Shown here one piece after another: positions 1 through 11,315 of a stretch of 64,000 bases of DNA. The stretch is from Acanthococcus lagerstroemiae (taxonomy: Eukaryota > Arthropoda > Insecta > Hemiptera > Eriococcidae): contig CM063108.1 in the NCBI GenBank assembly GCA_031841125.1, positions 43,608,122-43,672,121 of the forward strand, read 5' to 3'. Under the pieces are notes generated by a model. It did not search any database and was not told the DNA's origin. It saw only the letters and a program-made list of their open reading frames with translations. Position 1 is the first letter of the stretch. The number at the start of each line of letters is the position of its first letter. The position numbers and the translations under genes are program-made.

Positions 1-96
1 TGATATCTCTTACTGATAGATATGTGTTTGGTCTTTTGTATCATGCAAAAACCTTCTTGCAGTGAGCTCATAGCTCACAGCTTTGTTATCATCTTC

Positions 97-236
97 TCGA
101 TGCGCAATCAGTTACTCTCTATAGTTACCCAGTTACCCGCAGAAAATTTACCCATTTGTTACCCTCAGTTACTCTCAGATTACCCTTATTCCCCTCTAGT
201 TACCCGGGTAACTGATCAGATTTTGCGTATCGGGTT
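97..236. mobile_element. MITE with TTACCC-rich core, copy 1
   Basis: The ends read CGATGCGCAATCAGTTA and TTTTGCGTATCGGGTTA, inverted to each other, and the core repeats the word TTACCC. A cleaner copy is at 42791-42951. The superfamily is not known. Confidence 0.55.
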
Positions 237-329
237 ATTGTACAGACTCGTGGTATTGCTGTCGACATTAAGACATGGTTATTGAACTAATGTGTAAATG
301 CTAGCATATAGGTGCAAGTGAGTACGTAC

Positions 330-440
330 TCGGTCTGTTATATCTTTCCGCATCACTTTCTTCAAGAATAACATAAGTGGTTCGATGGCCGATGAAGCGT
401 TCAATACGTACAATTTATACTGTCGACTCTTGAATACATT
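330..440 (-). CDS. Gene A exon 4
   Basis: 111 nt, too short to appear as an ORF. Acceptor ttaaacttcag/AAT, donor GACCGA/gtacgtac. Encodes YKLYVLNASSAIEPLMLF, which aligns with HKIYVLNMLPIADTLFQL of gene C. It is the last exon visible before the left edge. Confidence 0.83.
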
Positions 441-3400
441 CTGAAGTTTAAAACTATATTTAGGACTTGACTACCCTCCAAGCTGGCTTAGAGCTAATGT
501 GCCAGACGTAGTCATGGGCTCAACTTCGGCATAGTTGTGTTCTCTTTAAAAATGAATACCTATACGTCCTACGTTGTAAAAATTGGCAAACAAGAGAGAA
601 TTATCGTTGAAAAATTATATAAATGGCTATTCGTATTCAAGTTTCCGTTCCGCGAGAAAAAATGTTCTCATACAGTACGAAAAGTTCAGGACATAAATAT
701 GAGGAGTTCTGAAAATATACCGTGATACGTTTTCCCATTTAATTATGAAGAATGTAACTGACTTGAAAATAGAGCATAATGATGATGAATGTTACCATTT
801 TCAAGTAGAAATCAAGTTAGTCGATTAAAAAAACATAAAAGTATGTTAATTTTTCAAAATTATATTGTATAGGTAGAGGCTATTCAAAAGTCTATCATCA
901 GTAATGCCATGTTAAGATACTGAGGATTAGAATTTATTGTTTTTTCAAATTTCGTCATAAAAGTGGACATTATTAGCTTCTCAGCAAATTTTTTCTGGTT
1001 ACTCTGAAAATTTTATAAGCTTTATGGTTTTTTTCGAATTACTTTTTGCCTGGTTTTAAATTATTAACAAATTTTAATGTCAGTTAAAAATTTAACCATT
1101 TTCTTAATGAAAATTTCATTGGAAATTAAATGATTTAACACCCTCTCTCATACACGTAGCCGACTCGGAGAGAACTGGCAGATGATTCTGTATGTAATAT
1201 GTACATGTGATATTAAATATTTCTTGAACCGACCATATTGCCTACTTGACTCCTTGACCTGAATAGGAACTTGGCAGAAAGCTAAAAAATGTATTTCTTC
1301 TATTCCTACTGAACTTTTTAAAAGAAGAATTTATCTACCTGACTAAGGGAACTAAGTTGGTTCACCATTATTAAAGAAATTATTCGTTCATAGTTGCTAT
1401 ATAGGATGTCAGATAGGTCAGTAAATTGGAGAAAACACAATGGAAAACTGAGTCTCGTAGATTAATTTCTCAGGATTGTAGTAGACTGTAGTTGACGTAC
1501 TTTTCTCTGGTGGTGAAGGTGAACTCTACAGTGTAAAATAACTGGTATATGAATGTGGATTTTCCATTTACCTCTTTATTTATTAGGAAAATACCGATGA
1601 TTAAAAAGACCGGAGGTTTGAAGCATATATAAGCGAGAATTCCTCCTCTGTCAATTTCAACTAAAATTTTTGAACACAAACATATGTTCTTGTAATTTTA
1701 CACGTATCTCTAAGCAATTATTATATGTTGATGGACGTACGCAGCAGAACACAACCTGTCAGTAGTAGGAAATCAGATGTATATGTAGGTATTCGATGGT
1801 TCCTGGCACTAGAAATTCATTAGGAGTCGTTAGAGGTGTCTAAGTCGCTGCATTCCTACTAAAATTTTAACTGTTGTGGAACAGTTCATTTCCACCATCC
1901 TTCTACAGTGCATCTGCTATAATCTTCATAATATAGAGGTCTAAAATTCAATTTCGAACGTACATGAAATCAGCGATTATACCTTCATACATTGTAAAGA
2001 AAATAGTGAATGTTGGTTTATTTGTAGTAGGATATGATTACTCATGCTCATTGAAATGTCCATCCTACTCAGAATGCCGAATATATTGCATCTGGTTTCC
2101 TACTGAAATTTGCTCCCATTTGTTATCTTCTTTGATTTCTAGCAGGGGAAAAAGGCTGGACATGGACATGCCTTGGTTACAGAGACTTAATAAATCAATT
2201 AAAAAACTCTGCAGTAAGATCTTGGCCTCTTTTTGAAGTGGAATTTTCCAGTCTCTGCAGGTTTTTGTAGTTCTGAGATTGGGTACTGCTCATGATGATC
2301 AACTACTGAGCAGTCATCTTGCATCAGAGCTAAACAGAATCGTATATTGTTAAGAATTCCTCAAGGCTATAATGAATTTTGATACATACATCTCACAGAA
2401 AATTACCCGAGATTATCTTCTGCGTACCTATCTTACTTATACCAACAGGAAACCATTACCCAGTCTCCTACTACATATACTTATAGAATCAGCACTTCAT
2501 GGGTAATTTTTCTAATTCAATAAAAAGATCAGAGTGTTGTTCCATACTCCTGGGCACAGAAATGAATCAACATAGAAACTATGGGTTATAGGATTAGGGA
2601 AATCTCTCACTTGAAACGTAGTTAGCAGAAGTTGAGATGCTACAATAATCCTACTAAATTTTCAACTTTTAAGGCACAACTGTTGAGCAACACGCCTTTC
2701 CATATGGCCAGCTCTGAGATTTACACAGAACTGTAGTGTTCCTCATATAATTTTGTAGTAAGGGTTGAAGGTACAAAATTTCCAACAAGAAACTTCAAGA
2801 GAGATGACTGCCTCAAAATGGGCATCATAATCCCATTACAATTTCTTGAATATAAGAACTTTTCTTGACGGGTTGCAGTACTCATAGTTCCTTCATGTGA
2901 CTACCAGTGTAGAAAAATTAAACTTGTGCGTAGGAAAAGGCTGTAGGAGCTTGCTGCTATCTTCAGTACTTGAGTTGTGTTTGCAAGCTGCGTATTAGTA
3001 AGAAGTGGGGGGGGGGGGGGTAAGAATAGCAATCCTATATGAACATGCCCTTTTCAGCATATTATGTACTCAGTATTTAATTTCTTAGAGATTCCAATCA
3101 GACAACTCTGTGCAGAGGATGAATTTCAGTATTAGACAAGGTAAAATAACAGACTATACTGAATATCACACACTATATGAAAATTACGAAATTCTACTAC
3201 AGAATTTTCTAATTTACACAGTTTCCGTAGCTTGGACGAACCCAGCTTCCAGTCTCTTTCAGTGACCTGGAAAGATTCCTTCAGGGTTCTTATTTCAGAA
3301 GAAAGAAGAATTATGTTACTATACTATTTTTGAGAGTGAGATGGGAAAGTAAGGGATCGTAAGAGATAATTTCTTAGAACAAGTGCACCTAAATCCATTA

Positions 3401-6400
3401 TTTTTTTACAAATCAATACCAGGATGTGACAGAGCGTATTCTAAGAAAATTTTTGAGGTGCACAAACGTAGCTTCATTGAGAAATTTTTTACTTTCTATC
3501 GCTCCCGCAATACATACACATGTACCGACTGACACACATTGACAAGGCGTCTTGTGTACTGCGTAGACTAGTACGTATAAACTTGCTCACTGACACGCTC
3601 AGTTGCTCAGATTATGTTATGAGATTTGCGCGTCCATATGCCTGCGTTAAATTTTTACGAATTTGATTCTGAAATAAGAAAAAAGGTGGAAAAAAATCAT
3701 TCGATTAAATTTTTATATGCTATTAACTTACGTAATTTTGTGAAATTTTTATTGATTCATGATTCCTTTTGTCGTTTGAGTATAATAAAAATTGTTTAAA
3801 TGTTCAAATTTTTGAAACTGCACAATTTCTTTTTGGAGCTGCACGTTAGAATATACACCCTCAATGTGATTATACAGAACACTTATGCAGAATATTCACG
3901 GAGTATCTGATAAGTATATTCGTAGGAATTTCAATTAGATGACCATGAACAATGCCCAATCTCAATACTACTAAAACCTGCAGAGACTGGAAATTTCCAC
4001 TTCAAGAAGACACCAAAATCCCACTGCAGAACAATTTATATTGGCTGATCTCATGTATGTTCGAAATTGAAATTTCAGACCTCTATATGAAGATTATAGC
4101 AGATGCACTGTAGAAGGATGGTGGAAATGAACTGCTCCACAACAGTTAAAATTTTAGTACGAATACAGCGACTAAGACACCTCTAACGACTCCTAAATGA
4201 ATTTCAAGTACCAGAAACTAAGTACCTATTACATCAGATTTCCTACTGCTGATAGGTTGTATTCTGCTGCGTACTTCCATAAATATAATAATTGCTTAGA
4301 GATACTTGTAAAATTGCAAGAACATAAGTTTGTGGTCTAAAATTCTGGTTGGAATTGACAAGAGGAATTCTCGCTTATTTATATGCTTCAAACCTCCGGT
4401 CTTCTTAGTCATAGATATTTTCCTAATAAATGAAGAGGTAAATGGAAAATCCAGACTCATACCAGTTATTTTACATACTGTAGAGTTCACCTTTACCACC
4501 AGAGAAAAAACGTCAACTGGGTATACATTTTACAATCTTGAGAAAGTAATCTACGAGACTCAGTTTTCCATTTTGCTTTCTCTAATTTACTCACCCTATC
4601 TGACATCCTAGCAACTTTGAACGAATCATTTCTTTAATAATGATAAACCAGAGACTGAGTTCGCTCAGTCAGTCAAGTGAATTCTCCCTTTTTCAAAAAA
4701 GCCTAGTAGGAATTGAGGAAATACATTTTTTAGTTTTCTGTCAAGTTCCTATTAAGGTTAAGGAACCAAATAGGTTGGCAATATATATTCGGAAATTACG
4801 CTCAAGATATATTTTATGTCACAGGTATACAGAATCATCTACCAGTTCTCTCTGAACCGGCTACGTGTGTAAAATGGTTTAAATTACGTATAACATTTAG
4901 TTTTAATATAATATGCATACATATATTTGACTATAAATTTTTACCTTGTCATTTTGAGAAAAAAAAATCTGCAAGAAATCGGTAGAAATTTAAATGTATG
5001 AGGAAAATTCGGATGCATACATTAAGCAAAAACAAAATCCAAATTAGGAACTTTTTGCACAATTCATTTTTTTTTTTAGTACTCCAGGATGTAGAAGTTG
5101 GCAATATTGTTATTTTTCTTATCTACAGGATTCACAGAATAAAATAAAATATATACAAAGTCTGCGCTTCGGTCAGTTGCGGGATTTAAAAGTCACGTTT
5201 GTAATTTCGATATCAGCTCCTCAGAGCCAGTAATATAAAATTTTGGCTAAAATAATCGACGGTTTTGGCCCTAAAGAGACCACATTTGGCACATCCTCTA
5301 GATATTATTTTATAAGTTTTTCAGTCGTACCAGTTGTGAACTCGAGATTTTTTTCATGGACATTAACATCAAGCTTATGAATTGCAGCGAATAGTTTTTG
5401 CAATCAGCAATTGTTATTACGCCCCTTGATGGAGAGAGTTTTATTTGATGTAACGTCAGTGTCACGAACATTTTTACGAAATCGTCGGTGCTGGGAATCA
5501 TTGCGCTGTTGTGAGGATTGCCTCGATAAATCATCACTCGATAGCCGTTGGATGTTAGTTTCGGCATTGGTACATAGTAACTATTTGTAAAAACAGTTCA
5601 CAAAATACTAACGTCAATAAAATAAAATGCTTAAGCTTAATGTTCTTAAGTAACTTCCTGTGTGGTATTAATTAATAATTTAGGCATTAATGTTAAATAC
5701 CTAAAAATTTACCCTTTCACCATACAGACAACCTTAAAAACCAGTAAAAGATTTGTTATATGTAAAAAGAAAACAAAAAAGCATTGCCCGAGAATTACCT
5801 CCCGTTGAAGATTTTCCCACTAAAAACATGAAAATCTAGTTGCGCTGCGTACACGTATTAGAGTGGAAATGCCACTACGACCTTTTGTCTTTTCAAAGAA
5901 AACGCACGCGCATGGAATGCGAATGTCAGTGGCGCTACGCCGACGACGTATCTTTACTACCACTCTTGCATCTAACCCCGTTTTATATACAGAGCTCATC
6001 AATGTAGTAGTGGAAGTGGTTTTCCGAATGCGTTCCACTTGGATACGCACATCAAAATCTTCAACGGGCTACACTCAAGGACTTACCACAAATTGTAACA
6101 CTTCTTAAATTCGGCTGAACTGACATTTCTGTTTGTGAATGTTTCAAGATGGACAGCTTTCAACGTGTAATATTTGTTTAAAGTTTCTTTTGTCCTTTCT
6201 AGACTGTTCTTATTGCGAATGAGAACAGAACGTAAGAACATCTCATCTGCAATGAAATAACAAACCGGTAAAGAGCGAGTGGCTCGCAACATTCACCATT
6301 CATTTCGACGACATACTTCCGATTACTAGAGCAATTTTCTGGAAATCAACAGAAAATAGTCATCCTATTGTCGATTTTTTTCTAAAAGACGTTTCCTTTT

Positions 6401-9400
6401 GATGCAGTTCGAGATTTAACTTAGGATGAGTCTTAGGAGGCCTAGGCAAGGCAGACATGCCAAATGTGACCACACAAGCCTTGTGGCCACTTTAAACGTA
6501 AATGTGCTGAAAGGAATGTAAAATAGAAGGGAATTAGGGATTGCCACACTATTTGAGTTGTCCTAGTGGTGAAATATTCTCAGCAGTTTTGAAAATTTCA
6601 GAAAAATGAAATCAAGAGCGATATTCTTAAATTTTACTTTTGCTCCTGATTAAAAAACAGAATGTAATCGAGTGGAAAATAGCGTATTCGTTGTAAGTCC
6701 GGTCGCACAGTCGAGCTGAATTTTGAGTCAAATGTTAAGAAGCAAACCTAGAACAATTTTGAACGAACCACCCAGTTAAAACCAAAGGAGCTGTCGAGGT
6801 TCATAATGTTATGTTGACATTAGTATCGATATTTCACTCGATTATTATTATTATTTGATCCCCTGACCCCTCATTAAGTTCGACTGTCAACAGAAGTATT
6901 GATCGATATGTCGAGGCGTATCGACTTGGCTTAATGCACAAGCAAATTCAGGACTATTTTGACTCGTCAAACGAGTCAAAATCAGGAGAATTGTCTTGGT
7001 CGATAATGGTGAGAGTGGACATTAGTATCGACATTTCATTTGATTTTATCATTGTTCATACACTCGACCTTACATAACACTCGACTTTGACCGGAATCTC
7101 TATAAAAATGTTGGGATATATCGACTGGCTCGATAATCAAGTTTTTATTGAGTTTGACTGCGAGTTGCAATCCTGTCTGCTTGTCAACAGTTGGACATTT
7201 TTGTCGACATCTCTAGTCGAAGAAATTTGCAATTTGTCTATTGCTCGATCATCACAAAATGAAAATTGAGTGTTGCTGCTGCTCTACTTTATTTAAGGGT
7301 TCAAAACTAGCTGTAACACGAGTTGTTGAAAAACTATTGTCGATACAATTGTCGACATGTTTGCCGAGCTCGATATTAGTGGGAAATTGATGTACATATT
7401 TGATTAAGGAGACTTGAAGTAATAAGTCGACTCAAAGAATATCTTATGTTGCTATTTAAAATTTTATTACTACGAATAATATGCTCAATATGATGGTGAA
7501 ACAAATTTTTTTTTTTTTTTCACTGGAAAGTCGTGCTCTTAAAAGTTTAATCCGTTCTAGTTGGTATAAAAAAATTTACCCCAGCTAAAATTTCTTCGAA
7601 ATCAAAAAATATTCAGGGGACGCGCACCTGGGTTGAAGTTTTACATAGAATTTCCCATGAGAAAAATTTAAGCTTTAATTTGAAGAAAAAAAATCGACTT
7701 TAACGTAAAATATTGGTTTAACTCAAAGTAATTATTCTCATTAGTGTGCCAATTGAGTGCTTACTCACATTTACATGAAGAAAATAATTTTCAAGGCCAA
7801 TGCTCCGGTCCGCAATTTTAGTAAAAAGTAGACTTTCATGACTGTAGTATAAAAATCGCTTTTTATGATTTCTGAGTACGTTAAATTCGTTTTTCATGTT
7901 ACTTTTTTGCCCACTTTGCACCTGAATGGATCTATAATGGAGCAGGGCCACAAAAATGTCATACGAAAATTGGGGCTAGACATCCGTGTGTTAGTGTTAT
8001 ACCATGACTTATATGTCATTCGCCCTGCTGTTGTTATCCCTTCCTGTGGTGACTGCACCTTTGTATACAGTACAGCTACCTACGAGCTTATAGTACCTAG
8101 AACCGATATACGACCTCTTAGTCTTCAACCAATGTCGTCCCTATCAGTACTCGGCTCACCATAACTCGTGTTTCTCGAATTATGACTATGAGCTTTAATG
8201 TCTCTGACGAGAGTATAAACTCAGTAATCTTTATTTGGTATACACACTACACCATCATACCCTTCAACAATTCATGATTTAAATAACATGGAAAATGTAA
8301 TCCTCAACTCAGAAAATCCAAATTTCAATATATTTAACATACACGTGTGTAAAATTTAATATTTCACATTTCAACCCCCTGTGGACCAATATGATTGAAG
8401 GTTGGGGTAGGAACAATCTCAAAAATAGAATCCCTGACTCCACACATCCTCATTCTGATATATTTGATGTATCTAGTGGCAGTTGTTAGGTTCTGCCTCA
8501 TTGTGGACTTTTTTGTGTGGAAGGCGGGCAAAACGTGACCTCAGAAATGAATCAAGCTCATCCAAGAATCACAAAAACCGAGTTTTATACATTTTAATGT
8601 AATCTCACATCCTTGCCATAGACTATAATAACGAAAAAGTTAATTTTATTACCAGGATTTAAGTCAGGATCATTGATCTTGAAATTTTTTCCATAAAAGT
8701 GCGGATCGGTACCTAATTAGTACACTAATGAGAACAATTTTTGTGAGTCAAACCAATATTTTTAGTGAAACGGGAATTTAAAGATTTCTTAAATCAACAT
8801 TAGGATTTTTCTTTTAGGAAATCTGATAATAAATTTCACCCCCGGGGTACGACCCTTAAATATTCTTCGACTTCGAAAAAATTTTGACTGAAATGTGTTT
8901 ACCCCTACTAGAACAAATAAATGAAGCCCTTGGGAGAACTATTTTTTGAAAAAATAATTTCTTTTGGATTGCTTTCATGCTCTGTCGTCATGCGAAATTC
9001 ACCTTCTGCAATTTCGAAGACTTTTCCTCATCATGCCATTTCGATCGATGTCACCTCTAGCCGTCTATCAGCCTATTTCCGTATTCTCGATCCATCAAAG
9101 AATTACTCGAAATCAGACAATGTCGCAATCGTACAGAAACACCGTCGGTAGCTCAGACCTTGAGAAGTACCAGACGTACCAATCGACCTCATTCCTCAAC
9201 CCGATGAATCATACACACGCCCCTTATTCCTCAGTGACAACTTCAAAATTCCTAGAATCCGCGACCGCACGAGCTACAAGCGTAAAACAAAGCATAGACA
9301 CCGACCGCACCTCCTGCCATCGGTCATAGCGTAATTTAGATCGAAAAACTTTCGACGACCAACCGGCTAGCCCTCAAGTACGTCATCGAGTCCGTGCGGT

Positions 9401-11315
9401 AGTCTCCCTTTCACTCCGATCACCCGTAATCATCCACAGTCTGAATTTCCAAAAGGCCGCACGCGGCTCTGACGTTTCAAAATCGTCACCTCAGTTGGGA
9501 GAATCCCCATTCCACCGATGGGCCGAATCGTCGGTCTTGTTCTCATCAAAGTTAAGTGGAAGCCATTATCCACATCTTCACACGTCCAGATCTGGGACTT
9601 TCGAACATTAACGTAACTTACTGAATTGTCGTGTCGTACGCTCTTATGAAAGCCTTTTGCTATTTGTAATAGGTACCAATAACTTAACGTAAAAAGTAAA
9701 GTGCTGTAACTGTAACGTTTGCTAAATAAAACTCGTACATATAAAATCGCCTCGGCCAATTCATTTATCGAGCCGAAGACCGTTGATTTGGGGCTTGCTA
9801 ACCGACAGCCCCGGGGCCCACGCTCTGGACCCTCTTGATCCACGTCGATCCGCTATGACGACCAACAGAAGCCCGAGAGGCTCAGCGACCTCATGAACGA
9901 GGCCTTATTCCGCTTTTCACTGAGCCCATTCTAGCCGCTTTGAAAATTTTAAAGTTTTGCGGTCTTTATCTTAAGTACTTTCATTGGTTTTTCTTTTACC
10001 ACTACTTTTTGACAAAAATTAAAATGTATCCTAAATACTGTACTGGTACCCTCAAGTACATAAATGTATAATGAAAGTGTGGACGGCCATACTAGGACCA
10101 CAAGCGGCCAAGTTGGGATCAGTAGTCGCAAACATTGGGTAATACATAATATGCCCTATCTGTAGCTAGGTATAATGGAAACTTAGTAGTCACATTACAA
10201 CTGTGCAAGTGGCCACGATAGGCAAAACGTGGCTAGATTTTGGACTTACTTCATTTCGGAACTATTCCTTTCCACAGACACCGCCCCGTGCCGACAACCC
10301 AGAACTACCATCTCTGGCATACCATCAGAGGTTACGTCGGGGAGCCTGTTAGGGCTGGTTAGCCCTCTTCTCTTCTTGCCGAGATCGGCCTAGTTCGAAT
10401 GCGCTTCTTCTTGTCGGATACCCGTATTATCACTAGCCCCGTAGTTATGACGGTGAATTCAACGAGCACCGGCAGGTAGCGTCTTACCCATTTACAGCTT
10501 TCAGATACTAGCGAGTGGCGACCGATTACACACTTCTCGAAAGCCTGTGCTGTAAGTAGTTGTGACTCTGTGTACGTTATCAGAATGTGGTGTTAGGACG
10601 TGTGACGAGTTCTTTCGTGCATTACTGATAACGGTGCCGGCATTGGGACTCGAACCCGGTGCCTTCGGGTTACGAAGCCGAGTTCTTACCGCTACGCCGC
10701 AGAACCACTTGATTTATTCATAAATGCCTAAGTCAGCGATTCTCAAACTTTTTTGGTGCCGGACCCCTTTTCAACAGCAATGTATGTTATGGAACCCTTC
10801 ACTAAACTTTATTTAATGTACTTTCGGTTTCGGTATGAAGAAAAATAGTATACAACACACGGCCAGAATTTTGGATGCCCTGGTGCGGCGGACCCCTACC
10901 AGAGCCATACTTTGAGTAACGCTGGCCTAACTATTCGAAAGTTGGCATCGTTCGTATTCCTCTCAGTCTAATTAACAGAATTTGCGTACCTAATAGGATA
11001 CAATATAGAAAGATTCATTTGGCACAACTGCCCTTGACAACTTGGTGGTTTGTGGTACCTATTATACAAAATGTTCTGTGTTGATTCTGCGACATCATGT
11101 TAAACACAACTGAACATTGTTATGGGACCAATTGCGCCGTCTCGGATGTAGTACTTTGGTACACCAATCTTACCTTTCACATTTGGAAGATGTGGTTGTT
11201 TCGCCATCCAGTCCATGAGACAGCTCACATCATTTTGCAATGATGACTCTTCCGCTATGTTGAATTCGTTGTATATCGCACGCCACTGATAATCTGTACA
11301 AGGCTGTATGTACAT
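330..11315 (-). CDS. CRAL-TRIO lipid-transfer protein, gene A (partial, exons 1-4)
   Basis: Exons run 11174-11315, 6087-6246, 5331-5580 and 330-440; phases join without a stop to give 221 codons. Residues 1-100 are the CRAL-TRIO N-terminal helical region (NEFNIAEES, MDWMAKQPHLPNV) and residues 101 onward start the lipid-binding fold (PKLTSNGYRVMIYRG, then YKLYVLNASSAIEP). The family carries tocopherol, retinaldehyde or similar hydrophobic ligands in the cytosol; the ligand here cannot be told. The start ATG at 11315 aligns with genes B and C. Exons 5 and 6 are missing because the gene leaves the window on the left. The intron 3 donor is weak (gtacga). Exon calls rest on matching the paralogues; expression is not shown. 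Confidence 0.85.
1152..4869. mobile_element. 3.7-kb element with about 1-kb terminal inverted repeats
   Basis: The left arm (1152 to about 2290) and the right arm (about 3935-4869) are diverged reverse complements. Outer ends read ACACGTAGCC and CGGCTACGTGTGT. Both arms contain the same short open frame (for example ICFKPPVFL), at 1470-1679 on minus and 4330-4611 on plus, which is a by-product of the symmetry. The unique middle has a 14-base G run at 3007 and no transposase. It lies in intron 3 of gene A. It looks like a foldback-type or long-TIR non-autonomous element; no target duplication was identified. Confidence 0.75.
5331..5580 (-). CDS. Gene A exon 3
   Basis: 250 nt, acceptor tttacaaatag/TT, donor CAACTG/gtacga. 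Encodes the first half of the lipid-binding domain, with YVPMPKLTSNGYRVMIY and the core strand GVITIADCKNYSLQF. Confidence 0.88.
5801..6068. mobile_element. MITE, ends CCCGTTGAAGATTTT
   Basis: CCCGTTGAAGATTTT at 5801 is the exact reverse complement of AAAATCTTCAACGGG ending at 6068. The inside is itself partly symmetric (GTGGAA/TTCCAC). It lies in intron 2 of gene A, 19 bases downstream of the exon 2 donor. Confidence 0.6.
6087..6246 (-). CDS. Gene A exon 2
   Basis: 160 nt, acceptor tttcattgcag/AT, donor TTGTG/gtaagtcc. Encodes the rest of the CRAL-TRIO N-terminal helices (LERTKETLNKYYTLKA). Same length and phase as exon 2 of genes B and C. Confidence 0.88.
6800..7430. repeat. TCGA-rich diverged repeats
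   Basis: The phrase gacattagtatcgatatttcac at 6820 recurs in changed form at 7020 (gacattagtatcgacatttcat), and the words TCGA and CGAT are dense across the block. It lies in gene A intron 1. No coding match was recognised. Confidence 0.35.
8900..9930. other. Unassigned GC-richer block in gene A intron 1
   Basis: Open frames overlap on both strands (plus 8921-9151 and 8964-9329; minus 9430-9843, 137 codons). None shows a domain I recognise. Base composition is clearly richer in C and G than the flanks. It may be a decayed mobile-element coding region; no function is proposed. Confidence 0.25.
10335..10706 (-). repeat. tRNA-headed SINE, copy 1
   Basis: On minus it begins with a tRNA-like head carrying an A-box-like GGCGTAGCGGTAAG and a B box GGTTCGAGTCC. 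It ends in a tail (CGAACTAGGCCGATCTCGGC, GGGCTAACCAGCCC) shared with the copy at 22510-22712. The arms do not pair well enough for a functional tRNA. Confidence 0.6.
10734..10924. mobile_element. hAT MITE, 191 bp
   Basis: Ends CAGCGATTCTCAAACT and ACTTTGAGTAACGCTG are inverted. Flanks GCCTAAGT (10726-10733) and GCCTAACT (10925-10932) are a 7-of-8 target duplication. CAG..TTCTCAAACT is a common hAT end. Confidence 0.8.
11174..11315 (-). CDS. Gene A exon 1
   Basis: Encodes residues 1-47 from MYIQPCTDYQ to PHLPNVK plus one base. The donor reads AAAG/gtaagatt. PCT..Q...IYNEFN.AEES aligns directly with exon 1 of genes B and C. Confidence 0.85.

Noticed and set aside
1470..4611. Conserved short protein encoded at 1470-1679 and 4330-4611
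   Set aside because: The two frames are the same sequence in the two arms of an inverted repeat; there is no start context or domain to support a gene.
5820..6108. Overlapping ORFs on both strands
   Set aside because: They lie in a MITE with inverted ends; the symmetry opens both strands.
10632..10706. tRNA gene on minus
   Set aside because: The A and B boxes are readable, but the acceptor and T-arm stems do not pair and a shared SINE tail follows.
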